Assembly: GCA_965216205.1 (NCBI GenBank) | Contig: OZ244139.1 | Location: 434,001-498,000 of the forward strand | DNA length: 64,000 nucleotides | From: CADEDH01 sp965216205 | GTDB taxonomy: Bacteria > Actinomycetota > Acidimicrobiia > Acidimicrobiales > SZUA-35 | Direction of reading: 5' to 3' | Part shown: in pieces, positions 34,501-43,400 of the stretch | Position numbering within the stretch: position 1 is the stretch's first letter | Layout of the letters: each line of letters begins with the position of its first letter | Notes under the pieces: generated by a model | Seen by the model: the letters and a program-made list of their open reading frames with translations, nothing else | Database searches by the model: none | What the model was told of the DNA's origin: nothing | Translations under genes and position numbers: made by a program

Positions 34501-36536
34501 TCGGTGGTGGCGACGAGCTGACCCAGGCCGTCCCACTCCTGGCGGGTGACCGAGCCGTCGGGAGCCGTGATCGACGTGATCCGGCCCATCTCGTCGTGAC
34601 CGAAACCCACCGTTGCGCCAACCGCATCGGTGAAGGCGACGAGGTCGCCGTGGCGTCCATAGTCGGCCCGCCACGAGCCTGGCCCGCCGCGCATCGACAC
34701 GATCCGCCCGGCCGGCGACAGGTCGAACGACCGCCTGATCCCGTCGAGGTCGGTCGTCTCGACGACCCGACCGGCGTCGTCGAGCGTGAATCCCACGCGA
34801 CGTCCGGCCGGGTCGATCACCTCGCTCAACTGCCCCGCATCGTCGTAGGCGAAGGTGGTCCGGTCGCCGGCGCCGTTGCTGCACCCCACCAGCTGCCCAT
34901 CGTCGTCCCATTCGTAGCGGATGGTGACCCCGTCGCCGTCGGTCACCGCCACCGGCAGGAAGCGGTCGTCGAAGGTGGTCACGACCTCCGACCCCGCCGG
35001 GTCGGTGATCACCGTCGGGTTCGGGTTCTCACCGTCGTAGACGTACCGGTACTCGGCCCCGGCCCGATCACGCCGCCACACGACGCGCCCCTGGTCGTCG
35101 TGGGCACGCTCCTCGCTCAGCCCGTCGGGATCGGTCCGACGGGCGATCTGGTCGTCGTCGGTGTAGGCGTAGGTGGTGACCGCCCCCGTCCGATCGACGT
35201 GGCGCTGCAGCCGACCCCGATCGTCGTAGACCGCCCGCATCGCCGTGCCGTCCGCACCGTACAGCGCGGTCAGGTTGGCGCCGCTGTCGTGGAACAGCAG
35301 GTTCGACGGGCCGCCATCGACCTCGTCGGTCACCCGGGTGCCGCCGTTGTCGAGGTACTCGAACCTGGTGCGACGGCCGTGGGGCGCCACCTGGGCCACC
35401 ACTCGGCCCTCGGCGTCGTAGGTGTTGACGAACTCGGCGACGCCGTCGGCATCGACCGATGACACGAGGAAGCCGCCCCGGTCGTAGGTGTAGGCGAGGT
35501 TGCCGACCGCCCGATCCACGCCGATGCAACGCCGCTGCTCGTCGTAGCGGTACTCGCAGCGCCGGCCGTCGGAGGCGGTGGCCCTGGCTACGAGCCCATC
35601 CTGGAGCTCGTAGCGAACCGACCGGCTCGACCGCTTCTCGGTGACCACGATCGACGTCTCGCTGCGTGACACCTCGTAGCGGGCGGCACCTTCGTCGCCA
35701 CCGACGAGCGAACCGCGGCGGTCGAATCGGAAGCGCCGGATCGAGCCGCCGTCGAGGTGGCGGGTGACCAGCCAACCGGTCGGTGTCTCCGCCAACCGCA
35801 GACGCCGTCGCCGGTTCCGCTCCCACCCGTCTCGGTCCGCTCCGCCGCCGCGGTCGCTGCCGTTGCGGCGGAAGGTGACGGTCGCGCCGTCGGTGAAGGT
35901 GAGTCGCACCGTTCCGTACCCGAGACCGGTGTCGGCGTCGCGCTCGAGGTCGCTCAGGTCGAGGCCGACGTCGAGCAGTGAGGCCCAGCCCACCCCGAAC
36001 AGGCCGACCCTCCAGCCGTTGAGGGAGTTGTAGACCCGGACGACATCGAGCACTGCCCCGAAGCCGGGGATGACGAGGTCGCGGTCGCCGTGGACGAAGT
36101 TGCCGTTCGCCGCGTTCACCGGGTCGTTGACCAGGCCCGACGTGACCGGCAGGCCCGTCACCTCCAACCGGTCGTATTCCACGGCGTTCGTGTCGGGAGC
36201 GCGGCCTCCGCTGTCGATCGCCGCTGCGACCTCACCCGACGGCCGGATCGAGATGCCATCGGCGATCGGGGCCTCGTCGAGGGCCGTGGCGATGCCCCGC
36301 ACCCACGACTCGTTGGTTCGGAACTGGTCCATCGTGGCCGCCAACTCGGACCCCGGGTTCCCCCCGACGTCGCGGAACTCACAGGCCGCCAGGCACGCCT
36401 CCCATGTCGAGTCGAGCGCCGCGATGCGGTGGCCGAGACCTCGGTCGGTCCGCTCGCCCAGCCCCACATCGGCCCAGCCGCGAAGGGTCTCGATCCTCGC
36501 AGCACACACCTCGTCGCTCACCGCACACCACCGCAC
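31470..36536 (-). CDS. RHS/YD-repeat protein with variable C-terminal tip (polymorphic toxin candidate)
   Basis: 1688 residues from GTG 36536 (GTG 36521 also possible). Residues 130-200 carry the DUF6531-like entry (DPVNAANGNFVHGDRDLVIPGFG). More than 25 YD repeats follow (Y-D-x2-G-R), which form the hollow RHS shell. The core ends with VYDPDTRCFLTKDP...SPYEYAWSDPVNHLDPSGR near residue 1360. A Gly/Ala-rich hydrophobic segment follows, then a tip domain of about 150 residues with His1594 (VIVHG) and Cys1644 (IRLATCYGG), reminiscent of a His-Cys peptidase dyad. No signal peptide and no type VI secretion genes are nearby, so the export route is unknown. Confidence 0.87.
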   Translation of the reverse strand: MRWCAVSDEVCAARIETLRGWADVGLGERTDRGLGHRIAALDSTWEACLAACEFRDVGGNPGSELAATMDQFRTNESWVRGIATALDEAPIADGISIRPSGEVAAAIDSGGRAPDTNAVEYDRLEVTGLPVTSGLVNDPVNAANGNFVHGDRDLVIPGFGAVLDVVRVYNSLNGWRVGLFGVGWASLLDVGLDLSDLERDADTGLGYGTVRLTFTDGATVTFRRNGSDRGGGADRDGWERNRRRRLRLAETPTGWLVTRHLDGGSIRRFRFDRRGSLVGGDEGAARYEVSRSETSIVVTEKRSSRSVRYELQDGLVARATASDGRRCEYRYDEQRRCIGVDRAVGNLAYTYDRGGFLVSSVDADGVAEFVNTYDAEGRVVAQVAPHGRRTRFEYLDNGGTRVTDEVDGGPSNLLFHDSGANLTALYGADGTAMRAVYDDRGRLQRHVDRTGAVTTYAYTDDDQIARRTDPDGLSEERAHDDQGRVVWRRDRAGAEYRYVYDGENPNPTVITDPAGSEVVTTFDDRFLPVAVTDGDGVTIRYEWDDDGQLVGCSNGAGDRTTFAYDDAGQLSEVIDPAGRRVGFTLDDAGRVVETTDLDGIRRSFDLSPAGRIVSMRGGPGSWRADYGRHGDLVAFTDAVGATVGFGHDEMGRITSITAPDGSVTRQEWDGLGQLVATTDPAGNRTTQTFDKGGRALSMTLPDGSAHRREVDVLGRTVVMVEPGGATWHRTYHPNGQVATETDPAGDTSRFEIDGLGRVVAEIGPDGGRRTFTYSAGSRLMAETTSAGRTYTYGHDAAGRPVSVTDPDGATTWITYGPDGQPTSLGGGPAGGCTTFDFDEAGRVTGWRSGETSAHIDWSAGADGTTAAALVAGADAPARFELDPRELLASAANPAGVITEFDHDVRGRLTGTVTGPAATSIRYEACGAVSTMVDGNGLVTTYQTDPLGRVVGIIRGASGSAGGSSDDRDPRAAGVAARGLGARELGVRFDRDADGRVTRVAALDGGELARFAYDSAGRLVEATNPVSGERPLALERGTGGRLASVTDTTGGVTRYERDAEGLVTAIVDPTGRRTELARSVGGSLVTLVDDDAGTVRLPPRTVDVERRNAAGRLLVDRHGRRFTYDSAGRLEAARSPSGTAWSFTFNDLGLLATDTVTTGHSGPQRRRFEYNIGGQLTALTSGVGTSRFTYDQAGRRTSRVDSGGSTTTLEWDGLDRLTSATTTSPDGVSRTRRFTHDALGQVTAIDGIAVGWDYAITAKPVRLGDHRYLRSGYHVRPATADGVWFDGTYDDPWGTGAGGGIRLGYRGELTVDGLVFMGDRVYDPDTRCFLTKDPNPPVPGANGSFASPYEYAWSDPVNHLDPSGREPVSIEEFEAWRARQEGNRFERAGQAIVDDPWGSLAMGAMVVGGTVLLATPLAPVGAGILIGAASSAAMGLATDNFNPRSVALGAAFGAVPGGHTVRGAFAAGFGESLTSQVIVDGRGITDVSLGEAVLGGTFGAVIPAGLAARNRLRPTGPTGDVVGIVDGLAPMSTGRPGQHPPPIRTVHIPDPAFNLPGGQPVRYLPTATAIGDDGHTLQNLARSQGTGGYHDVIVHGRNDYDAVGPVFGAGGTDDVVMPLHTNQVVQAVLDNPHYTTGTPIRLATCYGGCGLDDQVSAAVGARVEALTTRVEIDKYSGELIESRDQPPTW

Positions 36537-36659
36537 TCGGATTCAGATGGCGGGTGAGTCGGAGCAGACGGCCGGAAAGTTCCCGCCTCCGGTGCCCGGA
36601 GTGCCCGCACCGGCGCGGCGTCCGGTGCCCGGTGTGCGCGCTCAGCCGCTCAGCGCTGC

Positions 36660-37886
36660 TCAGCTGCTCCGCTGGTCGTCGACGGTAGCGAGGGCTTCGA
36701 GCGCCTCGACGCCGAGTTGGCGGAGCGGAACGCCGGTGGCACCGGTGGCTGCGACGAGGTCGTCGTGCTCCGGCTTGGCCGAGTGGGGCCCGATCTTGAC
36801 CCGGATCTCCTGGCCCCGGACCTCGACGGTCTCGAAGCGTCGGGCGAGGGCGTGCTTGGTGACCGACTCGGTTCGGACGCCGAGGGTGCCGGTCTCGGCG
36901 AAGACGATCCGGCGCAACTCGTCGGCGACGTGGGGGTGGCACAGCACCCGCAACTCGTGCGCCGGGCGGCTCTTCTTCATCCCGATCGGGACCAGCCAGG
37001 CATCGTCGGCGCCGGCCTCGAGCAGGCGGTCGAGGGTGTGACCGAGCGTCTCGCCGGTGACGTCGTCGAGGTTCGTCGCCAGGATCACCGCCGCCGACAC
37101 CTGGGGCCGAGCGCCCCGCTCGTCGGCGGGATCGGGGCCGGGATCGGGGCGAGTCGGGTCGACGAGGGCGCCGGTGATCACGTTCGGGTGGGTGGACGGG
37201 TCACGACCGCCGGCCCCCCGGGCCGACGCCAGGAGCAGCCCGGTGGGGAAGGGCCCCCAGCAGGTCACCGCTGCCCTGAGGAGGGCGGCACCGGTGGGGG
37301 TCACCGACTCGGTCGGAGTGGCCAGACCAACGACGGGGACCCCTTCGAGCAGCTTCAGGGTGGCGGGGGCCGGTACCGGCAGCTCACCGTGGGCCGTCGA
37401 GACAGTGCCTCCCGAGCCGAGGCCGACCGGGCCGGCGTGGACCTCATCGACCCCGAGCCGTTCGAGGGCGGCCCAGGTGGCGACGATGTCGACGATCGCG
37501 TCGACTGCGCCCACCTCGTGGAAGTGGACCTCGTCGAGCGCAACCCCATGGATCCCCGCCTCGACCTCGCCGAGGAGGCGGAACGTCCGGCGAGCCCCGT
37601 CGGTCACCCGCTGGGGGAGCGACGACGAGGCGAGCGACCGATCGATCGACGACCACGAGCGATGACCGACCGTCGGGGCCGACCCGGCGTCGGTGAGGTG
37701 CACCTCCACCCGTGTCGCCTCGATGCCGCCGCGTTGCACGGCCGATGCGTCGAGCGACCAGCCGTCCACGTCGAGCTGATCGAGATCGGCCCGGAGGTCG
37801 TCCACCGACACCCCCAGACCCACGAGCACGCCGAGCAGCATGTCGCCCGACGCGCCGAACCCCGGATCGAGCCAGAGCGCCGTCAC
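36660..37886 (-). CDS. larC: Nickel-pincer cofactor biosynthesis protein LarC
   Basis: 408 residues. The LarC opening LWLDPGFGASGDMLLGVLVGLG and the strongly conserved HFHEVGAVDAIVDIVA near residue 120 are present. The C-terminal half contains TNLDDVTGETLGHTLDRLL and GMKKSRPAHELRVLC, the nickel-inserting CTP-dependent domain. LarC performs the last step, inserting nickel into the pyridinium dithio-acid pincer. It overlaps larB by 4 bp. In some species larC is split by a frameshift; here it is a single frame. Confidence 0.94.
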   Translation of the reverse strand: MTALWLDPGFGASGDMLLGVLVGLGVSVDDLRADLDQLDVDGWSLDASAVQRGGIEATRVEVHLTDAGSAPTVGHRSWSSIDRSLASSSLPQRVTDGARRTFRLLGEVEAGIHGVALDEVHFHEVGAVDAIVDIVATWAALERLGVDEVHAGPVGLGSGGTVSTAHGELPVPAPATLKLLEGVPVVGLATPTESVTPTGAALLRAAVTCWGPFPTGLLLASARGAGGRDPSTHPNVITGALVDPTRPDPGPDPADERGARPQVSAAVILATNLDDVTGETLGHTLDRLLEAGADDAWLVPIGMKKSRPAHELRVLCHPHVADELRRIVFAETGTLGVRTESVTKHALARRFETVEVRGQEIRVKIGPHSAKPEHDDLVAATGATGVPLRQLGVEALEALATVDDQRSS

Positions 37887-38563
37887 GACTGGCCGGCGTC
37901 GGCGTTCGCCGGCGACTCACGCCCGGGCGCGGCCAGGATCCGATGGGCGGCGCAGGCGGCGCCGTAGCCGTTGTCGATCCCCACCACCGCGATCCCCGGC
38001 GCACAGCTCGTCATCATCGACAGCAGCGCCGTCTGCCCCTCGAACGCGGTGCCGTAGCCGATCGACGTCGGTACGGCGATCAGCGGCTGGGCGACGAGAC
38101 CGGCGAGCACCGTCGGGAGCGCCCCCTCCATGCCGGCGATCGCCACGATCACCTCGGCGTCGGCGAACTCGGGCAGCGCAGCGAGGAGGCGGTGGAGTCC
38201 TGCGACGCCCACGTCGGTCACCACGTCGACGCGGTGTCCCAACGCCTCCAGCGTCAGTCGACACTCGCTCGCCACCGGGAGGTCCGATGTGCCGGCCGCC
38301 ACCACCGCCGCCCGCCGGCCGGTGGCGGGGCGATGTCGCCAGGTGAGCGTCGAGGCGGCGGCGGCCGACGGTGCCGGCTCGAGGGCGAGGAGCGCCTGGT
38401 GCTGCTCGGCGGTGGCGCGGGTGGCGATCACTGTGTCGGTGCCGCCGGCCAACATCTCGTCGACGATCGTCACGCACTGCGCGGTGGTCTTGTGGTGGCA
38501 GTAGACGGCCTCGGGCAGGTCGATCCGGCGGCTTCGATCGAGATCGAGACGGGCCTCGGTCAC
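37883..38563 (-). CDS. larB: Nickel-pincer cofactor biosynthesis protein LarB
   Basis: 226 residues with the PurE-like fold: AAVVAAGTSDLPVASECRLTLEALG, DVGVAGLHRLL, IAGMEGALPTVLAGLV and PLIAVPTSIGYGTAFEG. LarB carboxylates and hydrolyses nicotinic acid adenine dinucleotide to start the pathway. The N-terminal HHKTTAQC segment is also typical of the family. 4-bp overlaps at both ends couple it to larE and larC. Confidence 0.95.
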   Translation of the reverse strand: MTEARLDLDRSRRIDLPEAVYCHHKTTAQCVTIVDEMLAGGTDTVIATRATAEQHQALLALEPAPSAAAASTLTWRHRPATGRRAAVVAAGTSDLPVASECRLTLEALGHRVDVVTDVGVAGLHRLLAALPEFADAEVIVAIAGMEGALPTVLAGLVAQPLIAVPTSIGYGTAFEGQTALLSMMTSCAPGIAVVGIDNGYGAACAAHRILAAPGRESPANADAGQS

Positions 38564-39471
38564 GGCGCCGAGGACGGCCCGAGCGCAGCCTCATCGAGCG
38601 CGGCCTCATCGAGCGCGGCCTCATCGAGCGCGGCCTCATCGAGCGCGGCCTCATCGAGCGCGGAGTTCAGGTTGCCGGAGCGGAGACCGGCCAGGTCGAG
38701 GGTGACGTAGTCGTAGCCCGTGGCGGTGACCGCCTCCACCAGCTCGGCCGCCATCGCCGCCGCCCGAGCGAACTCGTCGGCTGGCAACTCGATCCTCGCC
38801 GTTCTGTCGTAATGGCGGACCCGCAGATCGGTGAAACCGAGGGCGCGCACCGCTTGCTCGGCCCGGTCGATCTTCGACAGCAGCGGCACCGTCACCGCCG
38901 TGCCGTACGGGATGCGGCTCGACAGGCACGGCATCGCCGGTCGATCCCATACCGAAAGACCCAGCTCCCGAGCCAGCACCCGCACGTCGGCCTTCGACAG
39001 GCCGGCCTCCACCAGCGGAAACCTGGCACCCCGGGCGGCAGCCGCCTCCTGGCCGGGTCGGTGGTCGCCCAGGTCGTCGACGTTGACCCCGAGCGTCACC
39101 GTCGCCACCCGCTCGGCGGCCAACGGTTCCAGCGCGTCCATCAGCGCCGACTTGCACCAGTAGCAGCGGTCGCCCGCGTTGGCCACGTATCGGTCGTCGG
39201 TCAGCTCATCGGTCTTCACCGAACGCCACGCGAATCCCCACGCCGCCGCCAATCGGTGGCACTCGTCGAGCTCACCGGTCGCCAGCGACGGCGAATCGGC
39301 GGTGACCACGAGCAGGTCGTCGGCCGGGAGGGCCCGGGCAGCGGCGACGGCGAGTAGCGACGAGTCGACCCCGCCGGAGAAGGCCACCACCTGCGGGCCG
39401 ACGTCGGCGACGATCCCCACGAGCCGGTCCAGCCCGCTGGCCGCGGTGTCCACACGAGCGCCGTCAGTCAC
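38560..39471 (-). CDS. larE: Nickel-pincer cofactor sulfur transferase LarE
   Basis: 303 residues from GTG 39471 (TACCCT -10, 7 nt). ATP-pyrophosphatase loop FSGGVDSSLLAVAA near residue 31, NAGDRCYWCKSALMDAL near residue 98, and the MPCLSSRIPYG segment that contains the sulfur-donating cysteine of LarE. It adenylates the LarB product and transfers sulfur. The C-terminus ends in five ALDEA repeats, a variable 15-bp tandem that is not part of the usual fold. First gene of larE-larB-larC. No larA (lactate racemase) is present in the window. Confidence 0.94.
   Translation of the reverse strand: MTDGARVDTAASGLDRLVGIVADVGPQVVAFSGGVDSSLLAVAAARALPADDLLVVTADSPSLATGELDECHRLAAAWGFAWRSVKTDELTDDRYVANAGDRCYWCKSALMDALEPLAAERVATVTLGVNVDDLGDHRPGQEAAAARGARFPLVEAGLSKADVRVLARELGLSVWDRPAMPCLSSRIPYGTAVTVPLLSKIDRAEQAVRALGFTDLRVRHYDRTARIELPADEFARAAAMAAELVEAVTATGYDYVTLDLAGLRSGNLNSALDEAALDEAALDEAALDEAALDEAALGPSSAP
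38591..38665. repeat. 15-bp in-frame tandem repeat in larE
   Basis: Five copies of TCATCGAGCGCGGCC (the last two bases of the fifth diverge) starting at 38591, 38606, 38621, 38636 and 38651. In frame they encode the ALDEA pentapeptide. A multiple of three, so copy-number change would not break larE. Confidence 0.92.
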
Positions 39472-39478
39472 GTCGCCA

Positions 39479-39484
39479 AGGGTA
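39479..39484 (-). promoter_or_regulatory. Leaderless -10 box of the lar operon
   Basis: TACCCT, 7 nt before GTG 39471. Confidence 0.6.
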
Positions 39485-39632
39485 GCGACACCACCGGCCA
39501 GGTCGTGATGGGGCCCGCAGCACCCACGGCAGGATCGGGATGGCCCGGTGACAGACGCCGACCGTCGGTGGAGTAGATTGGTTCGCTACCGAAGACGACG
39601 CTCGTCATCGGTAACCAGCAGAATCAGGAGCA

Positions 39633-40277
39633 ATGGGGGAACGTAGGAACTCGCGAACCGGTTTGGAGACCCGCGACCGGATCATCGACGCCGTGCTCGA
39701 GACCGTGAGCACGGAGGGGCTCGTCGGTACCAGCGCCCGGGTGATCGCCAAGACGGGTGGCTTCAACCAGGCGCTCGTGTTCTACCACTTCGGTTCGGTC
39801 GAGGAACTCCTGCTCGCAGCGCTGGAACGGGCGAACGAGCGTCGGATGACCCGGTTCCGGGAGCAGCTCGAGACGGTCGACGATCTGCCGGGGCTCGTGC
39901 AGGTGGCGATCGAGCTCCACCGCTCGGCCGAGGAGGACCGCGACCACGCCGCACTGTCGGCGATCATCGCCGGCTGGTCGGTCAAGAGCGAGGTCGGCCC
40001 CCGGATCGTGAAGATCCTGCGCCCCTGGGACGACCTGGTCGCCGGCGCACTCAAGCGCTGCCTCGCCGACACCCCCTTCGCCCAGGTCGTCCCCACCGAC
40101 GACCTCGCCCACGGGATCTCGGCCATGTTCCTCGGGATCGAGATGCTGAATCGTCTCGACCCCGACGACACCCGGGTCGACTCGCTGCTCCTCTCGCTCT
40201 CCGGCGCCGCCAACCTGGCCACGCCGCTGCTCCGTTCACTCGTTCCCCAGGACACACCCGACGCCTCGGTCGACTGA
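39633..40277 (+). CDS. TetR-family transcriptional regulator
   Basis: 214 residues, CAGGAG ribosome site 2 nt before ATG 39633. The helix-turn-helix occupies residues 14-60 (RDRIIDAVLETVSTEGLVGTSARVIAKTGGFNQALVFYHFGSVEELL). The C-terminal ligand domain is generic. Upstream, TACCGA-N15-TCGGTA is a possible self-operator downstream of a TAGATT -10 near 39573. It stands alone between the lar operon and dnaE2, and its target is unknown. Confidence 0.88.
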   Translation: MGERRNSRTGLETRDRIIDAVLETVSTEGLVGTSARVIAKTGGFNQALVFYHFGSVEELLLAALERANERRMTRFREQLETVDDLPGLVQVAIELHRSAEEDRDHAALSAIIAGWSVKSEVGPRIVKILRPWDDLVAGALKRCLADTPFAQVVPTDDLAHGISAMFLGIEMLNRLDPDDTRVDSLLLSLSGAANLATPLLRSLVPQDTPDASVD

Positions 40278-40331
40278 GCGTCGCCAGGTACGCGTGGATG
40301 CCATGGTTTCGGCGCGGCCCCGGCCGCACGA

Positions 40332-40441
40332 TTCTGCCTGTCCCACGCCCCGCAGCCCGAGCTTCTGCCTGTCCGCGCCCGTCATAGTCGGGGCGGCCGA
40401 CAGGCAGAACCGGTTGGGGTGGGGCGGCCGACAGGCAGAAC
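40332..40441. repeat. 31-bp-period repeat array, second copy
   Basis: TTCTGCCTGTC occurs at 40332 and 40363 (31 bp apart), and its inverse GACAGGCAGAA at 40399 and 40430 (again 31 bp apart), forming a two-fold symmetric element around 40388. Same core as the array at 27.6 kb. It lies between the TetR gene and the SOS promoter of dnaE2. Confidence 0.88.
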
Positions 40442-40465
40442 CGGCACAGCACCCGGTGACCAGTA

Positions 40466-40481
40466 TCGAACAATTGTTCGA
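40466..40481. promoter_or_regulatory. LexA/SOS box of dnaE2
   Basis: TCGAACAATTGTTCGA, a perfect TCGAAC-N4-GTTCGA operator inside a 20-bp exact palindrome (40464-40483). It abuts the -10 hexamer TAGGGT, so bound LexA would occlude RNA polymerase. Confidence 0.95.
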
Positions 40482-40487
40482 TAGGGT
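40482..40487 (+). promoter_or_regulatory. Leaderless -10 box of dnaE2
   Basis: TAGGGT directly after the LexA box and 6 nt before GTG 40494. Confidence 0.65.
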
Positions 40488-40493
40488 TGTGGG

Positions 40494-43400
40494 GTGGGTT
40501 GGCAGAACCCTCCTGTTCCGTGGCGTGAGATCGAGCGCCGTCTGTCCGACCGGCCCCCGGGGGCCGACGGCGGCGACAGTCCTGCGTGGTCCCGGAAGCG
40601 GGGCCCCTATGTGGCCCCGCCGGCGGCGCTGGCGCCACCGCCGAGGCCGTCGATGGTGCCCTACGCCGAGCTGCACTGCCACTCGAGCTTCAGCTTCCTC
40701 GACGGTGCCTCCCACCCCGAGGAGTTGGCCGAGGAAGCCGCCCGCCTCGGCCTCGAGGCCCTCGCCATCACCGACCACGACGGCTTCTACGGTGTGGTCC
40801 GCTTCGCTGAGGCGGCCCGGGCGGTGGGGATCGCCACGGTGTTCGGGGCCGAGCTGACCGTCGACAAGCTCGACATCAGCCCCGGCCAGGCCGATCCCGA
40901 CGGCTCCCACCTCCTCGTGCTCGCCCGCAACCCGCAGGGCTACGCCACCCTCGCCCGGGTGATCAGCGAAGCCCAACTGGCGGGGGAGAAGGGGGCACCC
41001 CGGTTCTCCATGTCGGATCTCGACCGCTGGACCCGTCCCGGCGAGCTCGACAACTGGCTCGTCCTCACCGGCTGCCGCAAGGGTCTGGTGCCCCGAACCC
41101 TGGAGCGGGAAGGGCCGGCGGCCGCAGCGAACGCGCTCAGCTCACTGATCGACCGGTTCGGCCGCCACAACGTGGCCGTCGAGTTGTGGGATCACGGTTC
41201 CCCACTCGACAGCGTCCGCAACGACGCCCTCGTCGAGCTCGCCCTCCGGGCCGGGGTGGAGCCGGTCGCCACCAACAACGTCCACTACGCCACACCGGCG
41301 AATCGGCGGTTGGCGTCGGCGATGGCCGCGGTCCGGTCGAGGCGCTCCCTCGACGAGATCGAGGGGTGGCTCCCGGCGATGAGCAGCGCCCACCTCCGCT
41401 CCGGCGACGAGCAGGCCCGCCGCTTCGCCCGCTACCCCGGGGTGGTGGAACGGGCGGCGGAGCTTGGGCTGGCCTGCGCGTTCGACCTGTCGCTGGTGGC
41501 CCCCAACCTGCCGCCGTACGAGTGCCCCGGCGGCATGTCGGAGATGGCCTACCTCCGGCAGCTCGTCGAAGAGGGAGGCAAGCAACGCTACGGGCCTCGA
41601 GATGCCCCCAAGAATCCCGATGCCTGGCCTCAGCTCGACGCCGAGCTCGCCCTGATCGAGCGCCTCGAGTACCCCGGCTACTTCCTCGTGGTGTGGGACA
41701 TCGTCCACTACTGCAACGAGAACGGCATCCTGTGCCAGGGGCGGGGGTCGGCCGCCAACTCGGCGGTGTGCTACGCGCTCGGCATCACCTCCGCCGACGC
41801 CGTGACCCACGGGTTGCTGTTCGAGCGATTCCTGTCAGAGGAACGAGACGGCCCGCCCGACATCGATCTCGACATCGAATCCGATCGTCGGGAGGAGGCG
41901 ATCCAGCACGTCTACGACAAGCACGGCCGCCGCCACGCCGCCCAGGTGGCCAACGTGATCACCTACCGGGGCCGCTCCGCGGTGCGGGACGCGGCCAAGG
42001 CGCTCGGCTACGCCCCCGGCCAGCAGGACGCGTTCTCGAAGAACATCGACCGTTGGATGCTGCCGGCCCAGGCTGCTGACGAGGGCGAGTTGCCCGACGA
42101 GGTGGTGTCGCTCGCCCAGGAGTTCGAGCACCATCCCCGCCACCTCGGGATCCACTCCGGGGGGATGGTGATGTGCGACCGGCCCGTCACCGAGGTGTGC
42201 CCGGTGGAGTGGGGGCGGATGGAGGACCGCACGGTCCTCCAGTGGGACAAGGACGACTGCGCCGCCGCCGGGCTGGTCAAGTTCGACCTGCTCGGCCTGG
42301 GGATGCTTTCGGCCTTGCGCTACACCCTGCAGTTCCTGGAACGGCACCATGACCGGGTGCTGGAGCTCCACCACATCAAGCAGGAGCGGGCCGTGTTCGA
42401 CATGTTGTGTCGGGCCGACTCGGTCGGTGTGTTCCAGGTGGAGTCCCGGGCCCAGATGGCCACCCTGCCCCGGCTCAAGCCCCGCAACTTCTACGACCTG
42501 GTGGTGGAGATCGCGCTGATCCGACCCGGGCCGATCCAGGGTGGGTCGGTCCATCCCTACATCCGTCGTCGCAACGGGGAGGAGGAGGTCACCTACCTCC
42601 ACCCGCTCCTCCAGCCGGCCCTGTCCAAGACGCTCGGCATCCCCCTGTTCCAGGAGCAGCTGATGCAGATCGCGATCGACGTCGCCAACTTCACCCCCGG
42701 TGAGGCCGACGAGCTCCGTCAGGCGATCGGCTCGAAGCGGAGCCACGAGCGGATGGAACGACTCCGGGCCCGGTTCTTCGCCGGGATGGCGGCCAACGGG
42801 ATCGACGACGACATCGGCACCCAGATCTGGGAGAAGCTCGCCGCCTTCGCCAACTACGGGTTCCCGGAGAGCCACTCGATCAGCTTCGCATCGCTCGTGT
42901 ACGCCTCGTCGTGGCTGAAGCTCCACCACCCGGCAGCGTTCTGTGCCGCCCTGCTCAAGGCCCAACCGATGGGGTTCTACTCGCCCCACTCCCTGATCCA
43001 GGACGCCCGCCGGCACGGGGTGCCCACGTTCGGACCCTGCATCAACACCTCGGGCGCGGTCGCCGACCTCGAACAGCTCGGACCCGATCGTCGGCCCCCG
43101 CCGATCACGGTGGCCGGAGCCGACCAGATCGAGGCCGAGCGCCACGACCACGGATGGGGAGTGCGGCTCGGGATCGACTCGGTCCGCCACATCTCGTCGG
43201 AGATGGCCGAGGCGATCGACGCCGCCCGCCCGTTCGGTTCCATCGAGGACGTGGCCCGCCGGGTGGCGGTCGACGGCCGACCGATCGAGCTCGAGGCGCT
43301 GGAGGCGTTGGCCACCGCCGGGGCGTTCGACTGCTTCGGCCTGTCCCGACGGGAGGCGCTGTGGGAGGCGGGGGCGGTGGTGCAGGGCGGGGTGGGCAAG

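Noticed and set aside
32163..35462. 1099-codon open frame on the plus strand
   Set aside because: It is antisense to the RHS gene, an effect of high GC third positions. The protein has no recognisable domain, whereas the minus strand has clear YD repeats.
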